Shown: piece after piece, positions 16,630 through 28,907 of the stretch
How the letters are laid out: each line of letters starts with the position of its first letter
Numbering within the stretch: the first letter of the stretch is position 1
Assembly: GCF_937770335.1 (NCBI RefSeq)
Contig: NZ_CALJHY010000007.1
Location: 310,001 to 374,000, forward strand
Length of the DNA: 64,000 nt
Direction: 5' to 3'
DNA from: an uncultured Glaciecola sp.
GTDB lineage: Bacteria > Pseudomonadota > Gammaproteobacteria > Enterobacterales > Alteromonadaceae
Notes under the pieces: model-generated
The model's database searches: none
What the model was told of the DNA's origin: nothing
Seen by the model: only the letters and a program-made list of their open reading frames with translations
Position numbers and translations under genes: made by a program

Positions 16630-18301
16630 AGCCAGACCATCGGCTTATGGCGCCCTTGCCTACATTGCGAATTTCTATGGCATAAAATCAGCAAAGGAAT
16701 TATTACTTCGTATTGATATTACTGCACCACAGTCACCGAAAGACTATGATGCTCATCTCGTTAATAAGGTGCTAAGAAATGACATCGTTGCAAGAGATGT
16801 AAAGCACCATATGCATGCCCTGCCCACTAGCGCATTCCGGGAAAACAGGCAACATTCCATGCCATTTTTGCAGAGTAAACGTTTTAGATCTTGCAAGCAA
16901 TGTCTCGCCGAAGGCACCCTTCATCAAGCGCATTGGCAGGATTTTTATTACACCCATTGTCATACTCATTCAACACAATTGTCCGACGCTTGTGAGCATA
17001 TTTATGCCAATCAATTTTGGATGCCCTGCAAGCAATGCGAACCTGGTAATGAGAAAACAGCAATACCTGCCTATTTGCAACATTGCTTGTGCCTAGAAAG
17101 CCAAATTCAGGTTGAAGTCTTTATTGGTCAGTTGACAATTCTGGCAGAAAGAATGCATCGTCCATTTGATTATATTGCAGTAAAACTGCCATGGGATAGA
17201 TTGACTGTTGAAAAAGTATCAAATATTTTAAACGACGCTTTTCTGTTGGGGGCATTAGATAAAACGAACGATGTTTGGTCTACGTGTATTCGAAAAAAAC
17301 GTGCGAAGCTCAATGTGAAATGGCAAGAAGCTGAACATTATGGGCTCGAAAATTTACAAACAACCCTGAAGGAATGCGACTGGTCGCTTTCTGAAAATAT
17401 TAATGTAACGACCCAAACGATCCTAAACAAATATCATGACGGTCTTAACCAATTAAACTATAGAAATAGAAATCACATTTATGATGATGACACCCCCGAC
17501 AATGTCTCATTGAGAGCTTCAAATAGTGTAATGGCGCGAATGCTAAATATTAAGACCGATGCATTACGCGAACTCATAGATAGCGGTAAACTTCCTGTCA
17601 TGAAGGACTCGGGGCGCGGTGATAAGTTGATTTTCGATGTCGCAGATGTGAGCAAAGCAATGAATGGTATTCAGTCATGGTCTATCTGGGTATTCTGTGA
17701 TTTTTTTATGGCTCCAGGATTAAGCCCAGAGATGCTAAGGACATTATTGCTTGACCGAAAACAGCTTAATAAACATTTAATTAGTGGTAATTTTGACGCA
17801 ACTTGGACCCAGTCAGACAACGAGGCCACATTAAGTAGCGCTACCATTTATGAATTCGCAAACATTGTATCGGCAATATACGAGTTTGAATTGAATCATG
17901 CAGAACATCTAAGCATAAAATCAACGGCTGACTTTCTAGGTGTTACTGAATGCAATGTTGTTTTTTTAGTGCAACGGGGCTATTTGCAATGGGCTCGTTG
18001 GCAGCGCAGCTGCAATCAATTTATTAATATTAAATCCGTAAAGTCGTTCGTAAGTGACTATTTAGTCGTTAATCGAGAGGCTATTCTTAAAGGCGTTGAG
18101 ACAAGTGAATTAATAAGCTCGATAGGAGACTGTTGTGGTTGCGCGACGACAATAGAACATGTTTCATTGGCCAGTAACTCAAGCATGGTTATTTATGATA
18201 AAGCCACATTAAATGACTGCTGCCGTAAAGTTGCAACTAATAAACTTGAAGTATTATTTTCGTTTTGTATCCCTGTTATGAAGAATAATGCGCAATACTG
18301 A
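16616..18301 (+). CDS. tniQ: TniQ/TnsD-family target selector
   Basis: A 561-residue TniQ-family protein. Its N-terminal zinc-finger cluster has C93-x2-C96, THCHTHS (Cys115/His116/His118), Cys126 and C138-x2-C141. These are followed by helical DNA-binding repeats, including segments that read like helix-turn-helix modules (VMARMLNIKTDALRELIDSG near 305-325 and TADFLGVTECNVVFLV near 440). TnsD/TniQ proteins recognise the insertion site and recruit TnsC. It is the only target selector visible: no tnsE and no Cas genes are nearby, so a fixed attachment site is the simplest expectation. The gene overlaps tnsC by 14 bases. Confidence 0.88.
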   Translation: MTSIKARPSAYGALAYIANFYGIKSAKELLLRIDITAPQSPKDYDAHLVNKVLRNDIVARDVKHHMHALPTSAFRENRQHSMPFLQSKRFRSCKQCLAEGTLHQAHWQDFYYTHCHTHSTQLSDACEHIYANQFWMPCKQCEPGNEKTAIPAYLQHCLCLESQIQVEVFIGQLTILAERMHRPFDYIAVKLPWDRLTVEKVSNILNDAFLLGALDKTNDVWSTCIRKKRAKLNVKWQEAEHYGLENLQTTLKECDWSLSENINVTTQTILNKYHDGLNQLNYRNRNHIYDDDTPDNVSLRASNSVMARMLNIKTDALRELIDSGKLPVMKDSGRGDKLIFDVADVSKAMNGIQSWSIWVFCDFFMAPGLSPEMLRTLLLDRKQLNKHLISGNFDATWTQSDNEATLSSATIYEFANIVSAIYEFELNHAEHLSIKSTADFLGVTECNVVFLVQRGYLQWARWQRSCNQFINIKSVKSFVSDYLVVNREAILKGVETSELISSIGDCCGCATTIEHVSLASNSSMVIYDKATLNDCCRKVATNKLEVLFSFCIPVMKNNAQY

Positions 18302-18928
18302 ACGTGTATAGCGAGGTTAGTTTCTGTACTTTCTGATTTTGAAAACAGCAGAGTAAAACCGCCCCTCATTTTATCAGCTTCTTTATTTGGAACACAAAGG
18401 TACAGTGCCGGCAGTTTACAAAATAAGTTAAAAGGACGGTGAAACATCGCTATTTCAATACATAAAATGCGACTCGCAGCCGCTCTGCCTTTTAAACCCT
18501 TGAAGGCCGGAGTTGCAAGTGAATATTAATCTCAGTTCCAATAGTCATATTATAGTTGGCTTGCAGCACTTTTCCATTTTGCTGACGTTGCAGGATAATC
18601 TCGTGACGGTCTCAAATGGGCAGTTAGGCGACGAAGTTATTTATTCACCAATTATCATTTCAAAACACAAATATGCATACTTAAAAAGGCGTATAGACGG
18701 TCAGCAATGAAGGCGAGAGGAGACGTTCAATTCAAAGTATCTATGACTATTTTGTATCCTTCTACCTGTAATATGTATTTGCGGATAGTCACGTAAGGTC
18801 ATGTTCATATTTTTACCGACTAGTTCATATTCAAGGCAGAAGTCAATTTTATCCTAAGTATTCGCTTTGCAGTTCGAGTTAATATGAGTTTTTACAGTGT
18901 TGATAACCCAAATGAAAAAAGGCAGCCG
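18302..18928. other. Spacer between tniQ and the mer genes
   Basis: Contains a 65-codon frame (18513-18710) with no recognised family. Within it lies the sequence GACGGTCTCAAATGGGCAG (about 18604-18622), which also closes repeat copy A near 5012-5030. Otherwise I see nothing that can be identified. Confidence 0.4.
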
Positions 18929-19312
18929 ATGTATACAATAAGTAAACTCGCAAAAGAAGCAAGTGTTGGTGTTGAGACCATTCGTTTTTATGAACGCAAA
19001 GATTTGCTAGAGCAGCCCATAAAACCGATGACCGGCTACCGTCAATATACGGAGCAAGCACTTTCACGAGTATTGTTCATTAAGCGGGCACAGTATTTAG
19101 GTTTCACGTTGACAGAGATATCATCATTATTAGCTTTAAGTGCAAGCAACTGTAACGATGTTCAGCATCTCGCTGAGCGCAAGCTTGCAGTGATTGAAGA
19201 TAAGTTAAAGGATTTACATAGTCTTAAAGAAAGCCTTGTACTACTCGTTTCTGAATGCAAAATCAACCTAAGTGATAAAGATTGTCCTATCATTCAATCA
19301 CTCCAACCTTAA
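18929..19312 (+). CDS. merR: Mercury-responsive regulator MerR
   Basis: A 127-residue MerR-family regulator with an N-terminal winged helix (ISKLAKEASVGVETIRFYER) and a dimerisation helix. Three cysteines are spaced 35 and 9 residues apart (ASNCND, SECK, DKDC), which is exactly the spacing of the Hg(II)-binding Cys82/117/126 of MerR. I prefer the ATG at 18929 to the upstream 18884 because the family starts at this point. It lies in the same direction as merT, with a MerR-type promoter in the gap after it. It would repress that promoter and activate it when Hg(II) binds. Confidence 0.9.
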   Translation: MYTISKLAKEASVGVETIRFYERKDLLEQPIKPMTGYRQYTEQALSRVLFIKRAQYLGFTLTEISSLLALSASNCNDVQHLAERKLAVIEDKLKDLHSLKESLVLLVSECKINLSDKDCPIIQSLQP

Positions 19313-19326
19313 CGTAATAGCGTCTA

Positions 19327-19358
19327 TTGACTCCGTACCTATATACGGAGTTTATACT
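19327..19358 (+). promoter_or_regulatory. MerR-type promoter/operator of merTP
   Basis: TTGACT (19327-19332) and TATACT (19353-19358) are separated by an over-long spacer of about 19-20 bases. The spacer holds the dyad CTCCGTAC...TATACGGAG, the classical mer operator layout that needs MerR-induced DNA untwisting. Confidence 0.85.
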
Positions 19359-19390
19359 TGCTTTATTCTAACTCAACACTCGAAGTCAAG

Positions 19391-19735
19391 ATGGCAAAAA
19401 GTAGTCAATTATCTATAGTGGGCGGTATTTTCGCCGCTATAGGCGCAAGTGCCTGCTGCGCAGGTCCATTGGTTCTGCTCTTACTAGGTATTAGTGGCTC
19501 TTGGATTAGTCATTTAACATTATTAGACCCATATCGCCCTCTTTTTATATTCGTAGTATTGGTTTTATTTAGCTTTGCTGGGTGGAAAATATATAGGCCA
19601 ATTGAAAACTGCGCAGAGGGCGAAGTGTGTGCATTGCCGTCAGTAAGAGCACGAAGAAAAGTAGTTTTTTGGTTTAGCGCTCTACTAGCATTTCTTTTTG
19701 TTACCAGTAACTACTGGATCATGTGGTTTGTGTAA
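19391..19735 (+). CDS. merT: Mercuric ion transporter MerT
   Basis: A 114-residue inner-membrane protein with three predicted helices. The first carries the vicinal cysteine pair GASACCAGPLVL that accepts Hg(II) from MerP. A second Cys pair (ENCAEGEVC) lies in the cytoplasmic loop. The ATG at 19391 is chosen over the TTG at 19358, since MAKSSQLS matches the family start. It brings Hg(II) into the cytoplasm, normally for reduction by MerA, but no merA is present here. Confidence 0.9.
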   Translation: MAKSSQLSIVGGIFAAIGASACCAGPLVLLLLGISGSWISHLTLLDPYRPLFIFVVLVLFSFAGWKIYRPIENCAEGEVCALPSVRARRKVVFWFSALLAFLFVTSNYWIMWFV

Positions 19736-19766
19736 TTACTATTAATTAATTTTATTGGAGAAAAAG

Positions 19767-20042
19767 ATGAAGAAGTTAGTAATAACATCATTATTGTTGA
19801 TAGGCAGTACAACAGCGTTTGCCAAGGATGTCATCGTGACATTACACATACCGTCAATGAATTGTGTCACATGCCCGATAACAGTTACAAAATCACTTGA
19901 GCGCGTAGACGGTGTAATACAAGCGAAAGTCACCTTTGAGAATAAATTAGCAGTAGTAACATTCGATGATGCTATGACTAATATTAATTCGTTAACTGAG
20001 GCAACTAAAAATGCGGGATTTCCTTCAGTAATTAAGCCCTAG
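19767..20042 (+). CDS. merP: Periplasmic mercury-binding protein MerP
   Basis: A 91-residue protein with a signal peptide (MKKLVITSLLLIGSTTAFA) and one heavy-metal-associated domain with the motif MNCVTCPITV. The two Cys of NCVTC bind Hg(II) in the periplasm and pass it to MerT. The start at 19767 is preceded by GGAG; the TTG at 19755 would lie upstream of that site. It is the second gene after the mer promoter. Confidence 0.9.
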   Translation: MKKLVITSLLLIGSTTAFAKDVIVTLHIPSMNCVTCPITVTKSLERVDGVIQAKVTFENKLAVVTFDDAMTNINSLTEATKNAGFPSVIKP

Positions 20043-20083
20043 CACTTTTTAAATTGAAAACGCATTCGAAAGGAACTACGTAT

Positions 20084-20296
20084 ATGGCAGCAATAGAGCT
20101 AACGTCAACAATTACTTGCCCTCATTGCAAGCACAGTCAACTGGAGCAAATGCCAACCACAGCGTGTCAGTTTTTTTATGAGTGTGCTAATTGTCAATCT
20201 CTACTAAAGCCATTAAACGGTGACTGCTGCGTTTACTGCTCATATGGAACAGTGAAGTGCCCGCCTATCCAAGAGGGCAATAGTTGTTGTAACTAA
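20084..20296 (+). CDS. GDCCVxC-domain small metal-binding protein
   Basis: A 70-residue Cys-rich protein: ITCPHCKHSQLEQMPTTACQ, then CANCQSLLKPLNGDCCVYCS, and an end rich in cysteines (NSCCN). GDCCVYC defines the GDCCVxC domain, often found in mercury-resistance clusters. It may sequester or hand over Hg(II); the function is not established. I chose the ATG giving MAAIELTST rather than the upstream ATG at 20054. It is the last gene of this mer operon. Confidence 0.85.
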   Translation: MAAIELTSTITCPHCKHSQLEQMPTTACQFFYECANCQSLLKPLNGDCCVYCSYGTVKCPPIQEGNSCCN

Positions 20297-20538
20297 TATT
20301 TTTCTCAGTGATTAAGATCTAAAACTAATAAACCAGAATTGTTATGCATCAAATGTCTGGTACGGAAGTGCAGCCGCAATTCAGCTTTGGTGAATCTTTG
20401 GAGTGAGAGCGCAAGGGAACATTGGTTGTACATTTCGTATCGCACAACAAAAATCGTGTCTGAATACATTTTACCGTGCGAAATATAAAATATGATTGAG
20501 CGCCTTATGTAATCTAACCACAAAGCGCTCAAAAACAC

Positions 20539-23652
<3,114 letters not shown>

Positions 23653-23721
23653 CTAAGTGCCTCCCACTGACAGCTGTCAGCTAGATAGGCGGTGTTGTGC
23701 TGCATAAGAAAAACCAGGCGA

Positions 23722-24666
23722 TTAATGATCATGTCCGGCCTCCGATTTTTCTAGATCGGCTTTGAACAAAAAGCTGTTGCTCACTACGACAATGTCAGAT
23801 TTTGCAACACCACTTAACACTTCAATGTTATCGGCGTCCTGCCTGCCTAAGGTGACAGGCTCAGGATGGTACTCATCGCCCTTTTTAACAAAAACAACAC
23901 TGCTACCTTCATATTCTTGAATAGCCGCTTTTGGCACAAGCATAGCCACATTAAGCCTATCAATGGAGATGTTGCCGAGCACCGCTGCACCAACCGGCCA
24001 ATGACCTGTAGTATTGTCAATTTTGGCATAGGCGAGTACGTAGGGCTGCTCGTCAGGAGATGGCAAAATATGACTGATAACGGCATCAATCTTGGCGTCC
24101 GCGAGGCCTAGCCGCACTGATTGCTGCTCAGCCACCGCGCGTAACTGATTCGGAAATATCTTAAGCTGTGCCCATACACCATCGTAGTTAGCAATGGAGA
24201 AGAGCACTTGCCCATTTGATAGTTCACCTTCATTTGCATGTCTAGCAATGACAGTGCCCGCAAAAGGAGCGGTAACTGAATAGCTTTTTAAACTTTCATT
24301 GGACTCCACAATAGCAAGTGCAGCACCTTTTTTTACTTTATCGCCCAAGTTTGCGTTAACGCGCGTGACAACGCCATCAAACCGCGCACGAATATGACTG
24401 AGCGATGCTGGGTCGGTGACGACATTGCCATACACTGTTTTAGTGATATTTAGGGTGCCTGACGCAACAGCCTGCGTGGTAACGCCAACTTGTGTTGCCA
24501 TGGCTTGGGTCATTACTACAAACTCATTGCGATGCTCATCTTCTTTTCCTTCATCGCCATATTCTCCCTCGCCACTAATGGCAGTCAGAGGCATGAGTAA
24601 TACGCTTACCAATAACGCAAGTTGGAACGGATTTAAAATAGTAAATATTAGTCGTGATAGTTTCAT
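23722..24666 (-). CDS. czcB: RND efflux periplasmic adaptor, CzcB family
   Basis: A 314-residue membrane-fusion protein. It has an N-terminal signal/anchor, then an EYGDEGKEDEHRNEF metal-ligand-rich stretch. A biotinyl-lipoyl half motif follows (GVVTRVNANLGDKVKKGAAL and APFAGTVIARHANEGE), then a beta-barrel domain. The C-terminal end is His-containing (EAGHDH). It links CzcA with the outer-membrane channel CzcC. Its ATG overlaps the czcC stop by 4 bases. It is somewhat short for the family because the coiled-coil hairpin is reduced. Confidence 0.88.
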   Translation of the reverse strand: MKLSRLIFTILNPFQLALLVSVLLMPLTAISGEGEYGDEGKEDEHRNEFVVMTQAMATQVGVTTQAVASGTLNITKTVYGNVVTDPASLSHIRARFDGVVTRVNANLGDKVKKGAALAIVESNESLKSYSVTAPFAGTVIARHANEGELSNGQVLFSIANYDGVWAQLKIFPNQLRAVAEQQSVRLGLADAKIDAVISHILPSPDEQPYVLAYAKIDNTTGHWPVGAAVLGNISIDRLNVAMLVPKAAIQEYEGSSVVFVKKGDEYHPEPVTLGRQDADNIEVLSGVAKSDIVVVSNSFLFKADLEKSEAGHDH

Positions 24667-26018
24667 TTTGACACTCGCTGAAAATTAGGGACTGATGATG
24701 TCTGCAAAGAAGACCTAGCCGGAGATGCTGTGGTTGACGAAAGCGGCGTTGCCGTTAACGATTCAATGTCGGCGGCTCGCTGATGCGCTTGTCTTGCTGA
24801 GTGAATAAGGGCTTGTTTAGCATCGAGCAGTTCTTGACGCGTGGTCACCCATTCAAGGTAGCTAAAGCGTCCATTAAGGTAAGCCTGCTCAACCAATGAC
24901 AGCGCTTGTGCAAGTGGTGGTATAATTGCGCTTTGCAAAGTTTGCACATTAAGCAATGCATTATTTCTTGCCATTAGCGCAGTATTCAGTTGGTGATAAA
25001 GCCCTAGCACGGCACCTTGTCTTTGCTGCTCCAATTGTCCTAACACGGCTTTTTGTTGCTCGTACTCACCTAGGTTTCGCTCACTTGCAAACAAAGGCAT
25101 GCTCACGCCGGCCACAAAGGCTGTTTCATCAATACCGTTTATGCGTCTAATACCGGCGCTCCAACTCAAGTCAGCTTGGTTTGTCGATTGGGCTAGCCTG
25201 ACTTGCGCTTCTTGCAGTCGATATTCCTGTGCATACACATCAATGTTAGGGCTATTTGAAATTTGCTCAAACAATACCGTAAGAGAAGGCGATGGTGACA
25301 ACGCAAACAAATCGCCTTCAACGCGATTAAAGCTAGGAGCTTGCTCTCCCCACATAATGGCAAGGCTTTTAATCATGGCCGAGTGGGTTTGTTTTGCGGT
25401 TACTACATCGAGCCTTGCACGAGCAAGAGAGGCCTCTGCACGCTGCTGCTCAAATGCAGGGGACGCCCCTGCGTCAACACGTTTGGCAACCGATTGGTAA
25501 GTATACATCGCCAAGGTTTGTGCATCTTCATAGGCTTTTATCATGGCTTGCTGTGCCAGCACACCAATATAACGACGTGTGACATCCGCCAGAATGTCCA
25601 AGGTACGTATTTGCTTTTGTGCTTCTATGACGCGCGATTTTGCGCTAGCAAAATCAGTACGAGCCTCGATTTTGTCACCAAACTCAATCACAGAAGATAA
25701 GGTTAGCGTCAGCTCAGTGTCTTTTATGCCAGAGACTGCACCTGTGCCTAAAAAGTTTTCAAGCTCAATACTGGCGTTAAGCTCTGGCTTAAGTGCAGCT
25801 GTTTTTAACTCACCCTCTAGGGCTTGTTGTTTAAAGGTAAATTCATGCAAATAAGGCGCATTTGCGAGGGTGCGCTTTATTGCACTCTCTAGCGTTATCG
25901 GCTTTATTTCGTTGCTATTTTGTACTTGCGCCTGAACTGGCAAATAAGCAAAAATAACCATACTGTAAACGCCCATAGCGCACACGCGCATCGAGCGTTT
26001 CAATGAGAAAAATGTCAT
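24663..26018 (-). CDS. czcC: Outer-membrane efflux channel, TolC/CzcC family
   Basis: A 451-residue TolC-family protein with an N-terminal export signal (hydrophobic stretch around residues 12-30). It has the two-fold helical repeat of the family (ITLESAIKRTLANAPYLHEF at the start; AYLNGRFSYLEWVTTRQELL near residue 385). It forms the outer-membrane duct of the CzcCBA pump. It precedes czcB with a 4-base overlap and follows the His-rich czcI-like gene by 67 bases. Confidence 0.88.
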   Translation of the reverse strand: MTFFSLKRSMRVCAMGVYSMVIFAYLPVQAQVQNSNEIKPITLESAIKRTLANAPYLHEFTFKQQALEGELKTAALKPELNASIELENFLGTGAVSGIKDTELTLTLSSVIEFGDKIEARTDFASAKSRVIEAQKQIRTLDILADVTRRYIGVLAQQAMIKAYEDAQTLAMYTYQSVAKRVDAGASPAFEQQRAEASLARARLDVVTAKQTHSAMIKSLAIMWGEQAPSFNRVEGDLFALSPSPSLTVLFEQISNSPNIDVYAQEYRLQEAQVRLAQSTNQADLSWSAGIRRINGIDETAFVAGVSMPLFASERNLGEYEQQKAVLGQLEQQRQGAVLGLYHQLNTALMARNNALLNVQTLQSAIIPPLAQALSLVEQAYLNGRFSYLEWVTTRQELLDAKQALIHSARQAHQRAADIESLTATPLSSTTASPARSSLQTSSVPNFQRVSK

Positions 26019-26085
26019 TGTTTACATCCTAATGTTTCAAAAATTATTTCCCGCTATAAAAATAGCGAACTCATGTTTGAGAAGA

Positions 26086-26475
26086 CTAGGACGTAAATTT
26101 GGGAGGCCGCAGCAAGCGCGTAATCGGTGCGTCTATTACTTTGGACAAGTAGAAGAAGGCATGACCTTCATCTAGGGAGGGTTGTTTAATGCCAACAGAG
26201 TCACCTACCCATTGGGTATGAGAGCCGTGGCAATGTCCACAGTGGTGACAATCAGATGGGTTATGAGGGCTTTCAGACGACGCAGCTAAGTCTAATGACG
26301 AAGCATTTTTTTCAGGTTGAGGAGATGCATGTACGTCGTGCTTGTCGTGTTCATGCACTTCTGCCAGGTGTTCGACATCCGGAGTATGGAAGTCTAAAGA
26401 ACTTGCGACAGCAGTGAACGACTGAAATAAAATCAGCATGACTACTACATAGCCCGTCACCTTTGTTTTAAACAT
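26086..26475 (-). CDS. Exported His-rich protein (CzcI-like)
   Basis: A ~129-residue exported protein with a signal peptide (YVVVMLILFQSFTAVASS) and a mature part full of His, Asp and Cys (HLAEVHEHDKHDVHA and CHHCGHCHGSHTQ). Position directly before czcCBA and the His-rich mature domain recall CzcI, the periplasmic accessory or regulatory protein of czc operons. I cannot prove homology. The ATG giving MFKTKVTG is preferred over the in-frame upstream ATGs because the signal peptide then sits at the N-terminus. Confidence 0.65.
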   Translation of the reverse strand: MFKTKVTGYVVVMLILFQSFTAVASSLDFHTPDVEHLAEVHEHDKHDVHASPQPEKNASSLDLAASSESPHNPSDCHHCGHCHGSHTQWVGDSVGIKQPSLDEGHAFFYLSKVIDAPITRLLRPPKFTS

Positions 26476-26561
26476 ACACTTCTTTTCTTCCATCGTTAAC
26501 AGGCGGAATACTATCACGGTATACCTGTTGTGCAACCTTACTAACAAGATTAATGTGCATC

Positions 26562-27446
26562 TTACTCATCTCGACACGCCTCATCTGCAAATTCAAATTC
26601 GATAGTGGTATGCACAAAATCAAATTTAGCGAGTGCTTTTCGAAACGTCTCTTTTAATGCCGTCATATTCTGTATTGAGATATCCTGCTTTAACTGAACA
26701 TGTGCCGTCATTACATTGTGTTCGCCATCTAATGACCAGATATGAAAATGATGAATATCATCTACATCTTCACTGCCTAACAAGACATCACGCACTTCAT
26801 CTAATTGTTTCTTGTCGGGCGTCGCTTGCAAAAACAATAGTAATGTTTCTTTTAAATTGCGCACTACGTTAAATAAAATGAACAAAGTAAAGCCTATGGA
26901 TAGTATTGGATCGAGTATAGGCCACGGCTTAAACATAAGCACAATAGATACTATTAGCACGGCCACCCAACCAAGTATATCTTCCAGTAAGTGCCAGTTA
27001 AGTATTTTTTCATTAAGAGTAGTCCCACCGCTCAATTTGTAAGCCGCAAAACCGTTCACAGTAATACCAAAGATAGAAAGTAATAGCATGCCCTCTACTT
27101 GCGGCATCTCAGGGTTCGATAGACGAGGAATAGCTTCAAATAATATCCACACTGAGCCGGTGATTAACACCAACCCATTTATTAATGCGCCTAGTAGCGA
27201 AAAACGCTTATAGCCATAGGAAAAGGTATTATTGGCCTCTTTATCACCGAGTTTGTTTAAGCCCCAAGCCGTGCCTATCGATAGACTATCACCTAAATCG
27301 TGCACGGCATCGGCCATGATAGCGGTGCTGTTTGTTAGCCAGCCGCCAATAAACTCGATAATCGTAAACACCACATTTAGGAAAAATGCCCAGCCTATTC
27401 GATTGGAAGCGCCGTCACTGTCATTTGCATGGTTATGACTGTGCAT
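26562..27446 (-). CDS. czcD: Cation diffusion facilitator, CzcD type
   Basis: A 294-residue CDF transporter with a His-rich start (MHSHNHANDSDG), six membrane spans and the zinc-site motifs MADAVHDLGDS (helix II) and HLLEDILGW (helix V). The cytoplasmic C-terminal domain contains HHFHIWSLDGEHNVMTAHV. It exports Zn, Co or Cd from the cytoplasm into the periplasm, where CzcCBA can take over. I chose the ATG at 27446, inside the end of the DUF3703 gene (14-base overlap), instead of 27479, because the family starts at the His-rich stretch. Confidence 0.9.
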   Translation of the reverse strand: MHSHNHANDSDGASNRIGWAFFLNVVFTIIEFIGGWLTNSTAIMADAVHDLGDSLSIGTAWGLNKLGDKEANNTFSYGYKRFSLLGALINGLVLITGSVWILFEAIPRLSNPEMPQVEGMLLLSIFGITVNGFAAYKLSGGTTLNEKILNWHLLEDILGWVAVLIVSIVLMFKPWPILDPILSIGFTLFILFNVVRNLKETLLLFLQATPDKKQLDEVRDVLLGSEDVDDIHHFHIWSLDGEHNVMTAHVQLKQDISIQNMTALKETFRKALAKFDFVHTTIEFEFADEACRDE

Positions 27447-27798
27447 GATTAATTTGCTCCAATATTTTTTGATTTTCATCGCTTATGGGTAGCGTTTTAA
27501 ACGGGCTAACGTTTGCCCCGCCAGTGTTGCCTGTTGGAATAAAGCCAATGGCTGTTTTCGTTAATGCACCTATTAAACGAAAAACCTGTCCTATGGTTTC
27601 TTTAGGATCGCGTTGCTTAATGCCGTGTTTGAGCATGCGAAAATGTGCTAAACAATGCAAGTAAGTGGAGTGTTGACCTATGACATGAGCATCTTCTAAG
27701 TGATGAAATGCCGAATCATACTGCTTACTGTGAATTGCTTTGGAATAGTCCTTAAGTTTACCTTCAACAAAAGGCTTTGCCGCTTGATAATAGCTCAT
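27433..27798 (-). CDS. DUF3703 family protein
   Basis: A 121-residue soluble protein matching DUF3703: HHLEDAHVIGQHSTYLHCLA, then KQRDPKETIGQVFRLI and GFIPTGNTGGANVSPF. The function is unknown, but the family is repeatedly found beside CDF transporters in Cd/Zn resistance loci, as here. It overlaps the upstream transporter by 4 bases and the downstream czcD by 14 bases, so it is firmly part of the operon. Confidence 0.85.
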   Translation of the reverse strand: MSYYQAAKPFVEGKLKDYSKAIHSKQYDSAFHHLEDAHVIGQHSTYLHCLAHFRMLKHGIKQRDPKETIGQVFRLIGALTKTAIGFIPTGNTGGANVSPFKTLPISDENQKILEQINHAQS

Positions 27799-28436
27799 GA
27801 TACGCCCCCAGAATTTTCATTGTCAGTTAGTGTTTGATTAGCGGCTAATTCACTTTTCGCATCTTTTAATATCAGCCATGCCCCGCGCAGCACAATTACT
27901 GAAACAACCATACCGATAATTAAGTCTGGTAAACGGCTGTCAAGCCATAGCACCAATGCGCCAGCGAAAATAACGCCCATATTCGCAATCACATCATTCG
28001 CTGAAAAAATCCAACTTGCTCGCATGTGCACCTCACCATCTTTATGGCTGCGGATAATAAACAAACAAATGACATTGGCGACCAAGGCCACCGCGCCCAT
28101 TCCCATCATAAGATGAGAAACCGGCTCACTTCCCATCACGGAGCGACGAATAATATCGATTAGAATAATAGCGCCTAGCATTAATTGAAAATAACCACTC
28201 ACTCTTGCCGCTTTGGCCTTGTGAATAATAGACTTTCCCACTGCATAAATACCAATCGCATATACAACGGCATCAGCCAGCATATCGAGCGAATCAGCAA
28301 TTAAAGCCGTGGAGTCAGCGAGCACGCCAACGCCAAGCTCAATCACAAACATGACCGCATTAATCCCTAATAGCCAATACAAGACCTTTTTTTGGGATGC
28401 ATCTTGGATTTCAACTTCGCAGCCGCAACCCCTCAT
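27795..28436 (-). CDS. Cation transporter, CDF superfamily (cadmium-resistance type)
   Basis: A 213-residue CDF-related transporter that begins MRGCGCEVEIQDASQ, a short Cys-rich metal-binding tail. It has six spans with the helix II motif IADSLDMLADAVVYAI and a second Asp-containing site (FSANDVIANMGVI). It lacks the long cytoplasmic domain of CzcD, as is usual for this small subgroup. It is the first gene behind the CadR-type promoter. The ATG at 28436 is preferred since the upstream extension to 28505 would cover that promoter. Confidence 0.85.
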   Translation of the reverse strand: MRGCGCEVEIQDASQKKVLYWLLGINAVMFVIELGVGVLADSTALIADSLDMLADAVVYAIGIYAVGKSIIHKAKAARVSGYFQLMLGAIILIDIIRRSVMGSEPVSHLMMGMGAVALVANVICLFIIRSHKDGEVHMRASWIFSANDVIANMGVIFAGALVLWLDSRLPDLIIGMVVSVIVLRGAWLILKDAKSELAANQTLTDNENSGGVS

Positions 28437-28467
28437 GAAACAGTCCTCTTTTATACTTAATGAAACT

Positions 28468-28498
28468 AGTATAAAGTCTATACTCACTATAGAGTCAA
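28468..28498 (-). promoter_or_regulatory. MerR/CadR-type promoter of the metal-efflux operon
   Basis: On the minus strand, TTGACT (28498-28493) and TATACT (28473-28468) are 19 bases apart. The spacer contains the dyad ACTCTATAGTGAGTATAGACT. This is the hallmark of promoters activated by MerR-family metal regulators. The cadR-like gene starts 20 bases away on the other strand. Confidence 0.85.
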
Positions 28499-28517
28499 TT
28501 AACAAAAAGAGTTTTTT

Positions 28518-28907
28518 ATGAAAATAGGCGAATTATCAAAAAAGAGCGGTTGCTCAATTCAAACCATCCGCTTTTATGAACGAGAAAAACTCATTAGTCC
28601 TTGTCAGCGAACAGATAGTAATTACCGGCTTTATGATGCATCATCATTGAGCCGTTTGCGCTTCATACGTCAGTGCCGCTCACTTGACTTAACCTTAGCG
28701 GAAATTACGCAGTTATTGGAAACTAAAGAGAGTCCTGAAACGAGCTGCGCTAGTATTAACAACCTAATACATGACCACATGGAAGATGTAAGTCAAAAAA
28801 TTGCAGAACTTAACGAGTTAAAAGCTACACTTGCACAGATGTTAGAAGCATGTAGCGACAATAACAAAGTAAAGGAATGCGGCGTATTGCAGCTTCTAGC
28901 AGATTAG
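28518..28907 (+). CDS. cadR: Cd(II)/Pb(II)-responsive MerR-family regulator (CadR/PbrR type)
   Basis: A 129-residue MerR-family protein with the winged helix MKIGELSKKSGCSIQTIRFY. The metal-site cysteines sit at SCASIN, EACSDN and KECGVLQ, as in CadR/PbrR, whose first cysteine belongs to the dimer partner's site. The ECGVLQ ending is typical of this subgroup. It is transcribed away from the metal-efflux operon and shares its intergenic promoter region, so it very likely controls that operon. Confidence 0.88.
   Translation: MKIGELSKKSGCSIQTIRFYEREKLISPCQRTDSNYRLYDASSLSRLRFIRQCRSLDLTLAEITQLLETKESPETSCASINNLIHDHMEDVSQKIAELNELKATLAQMLEACSDNNKVKECGVLQLLAD

Noticed and set aside
12972-18301. CRISPR-associated (CAST) transposon
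   Set aside because: No Cas genes, repeat array or crRNA-like sequence were seen near the tns genes, so only a standard TniQ-targeted element is claimed.
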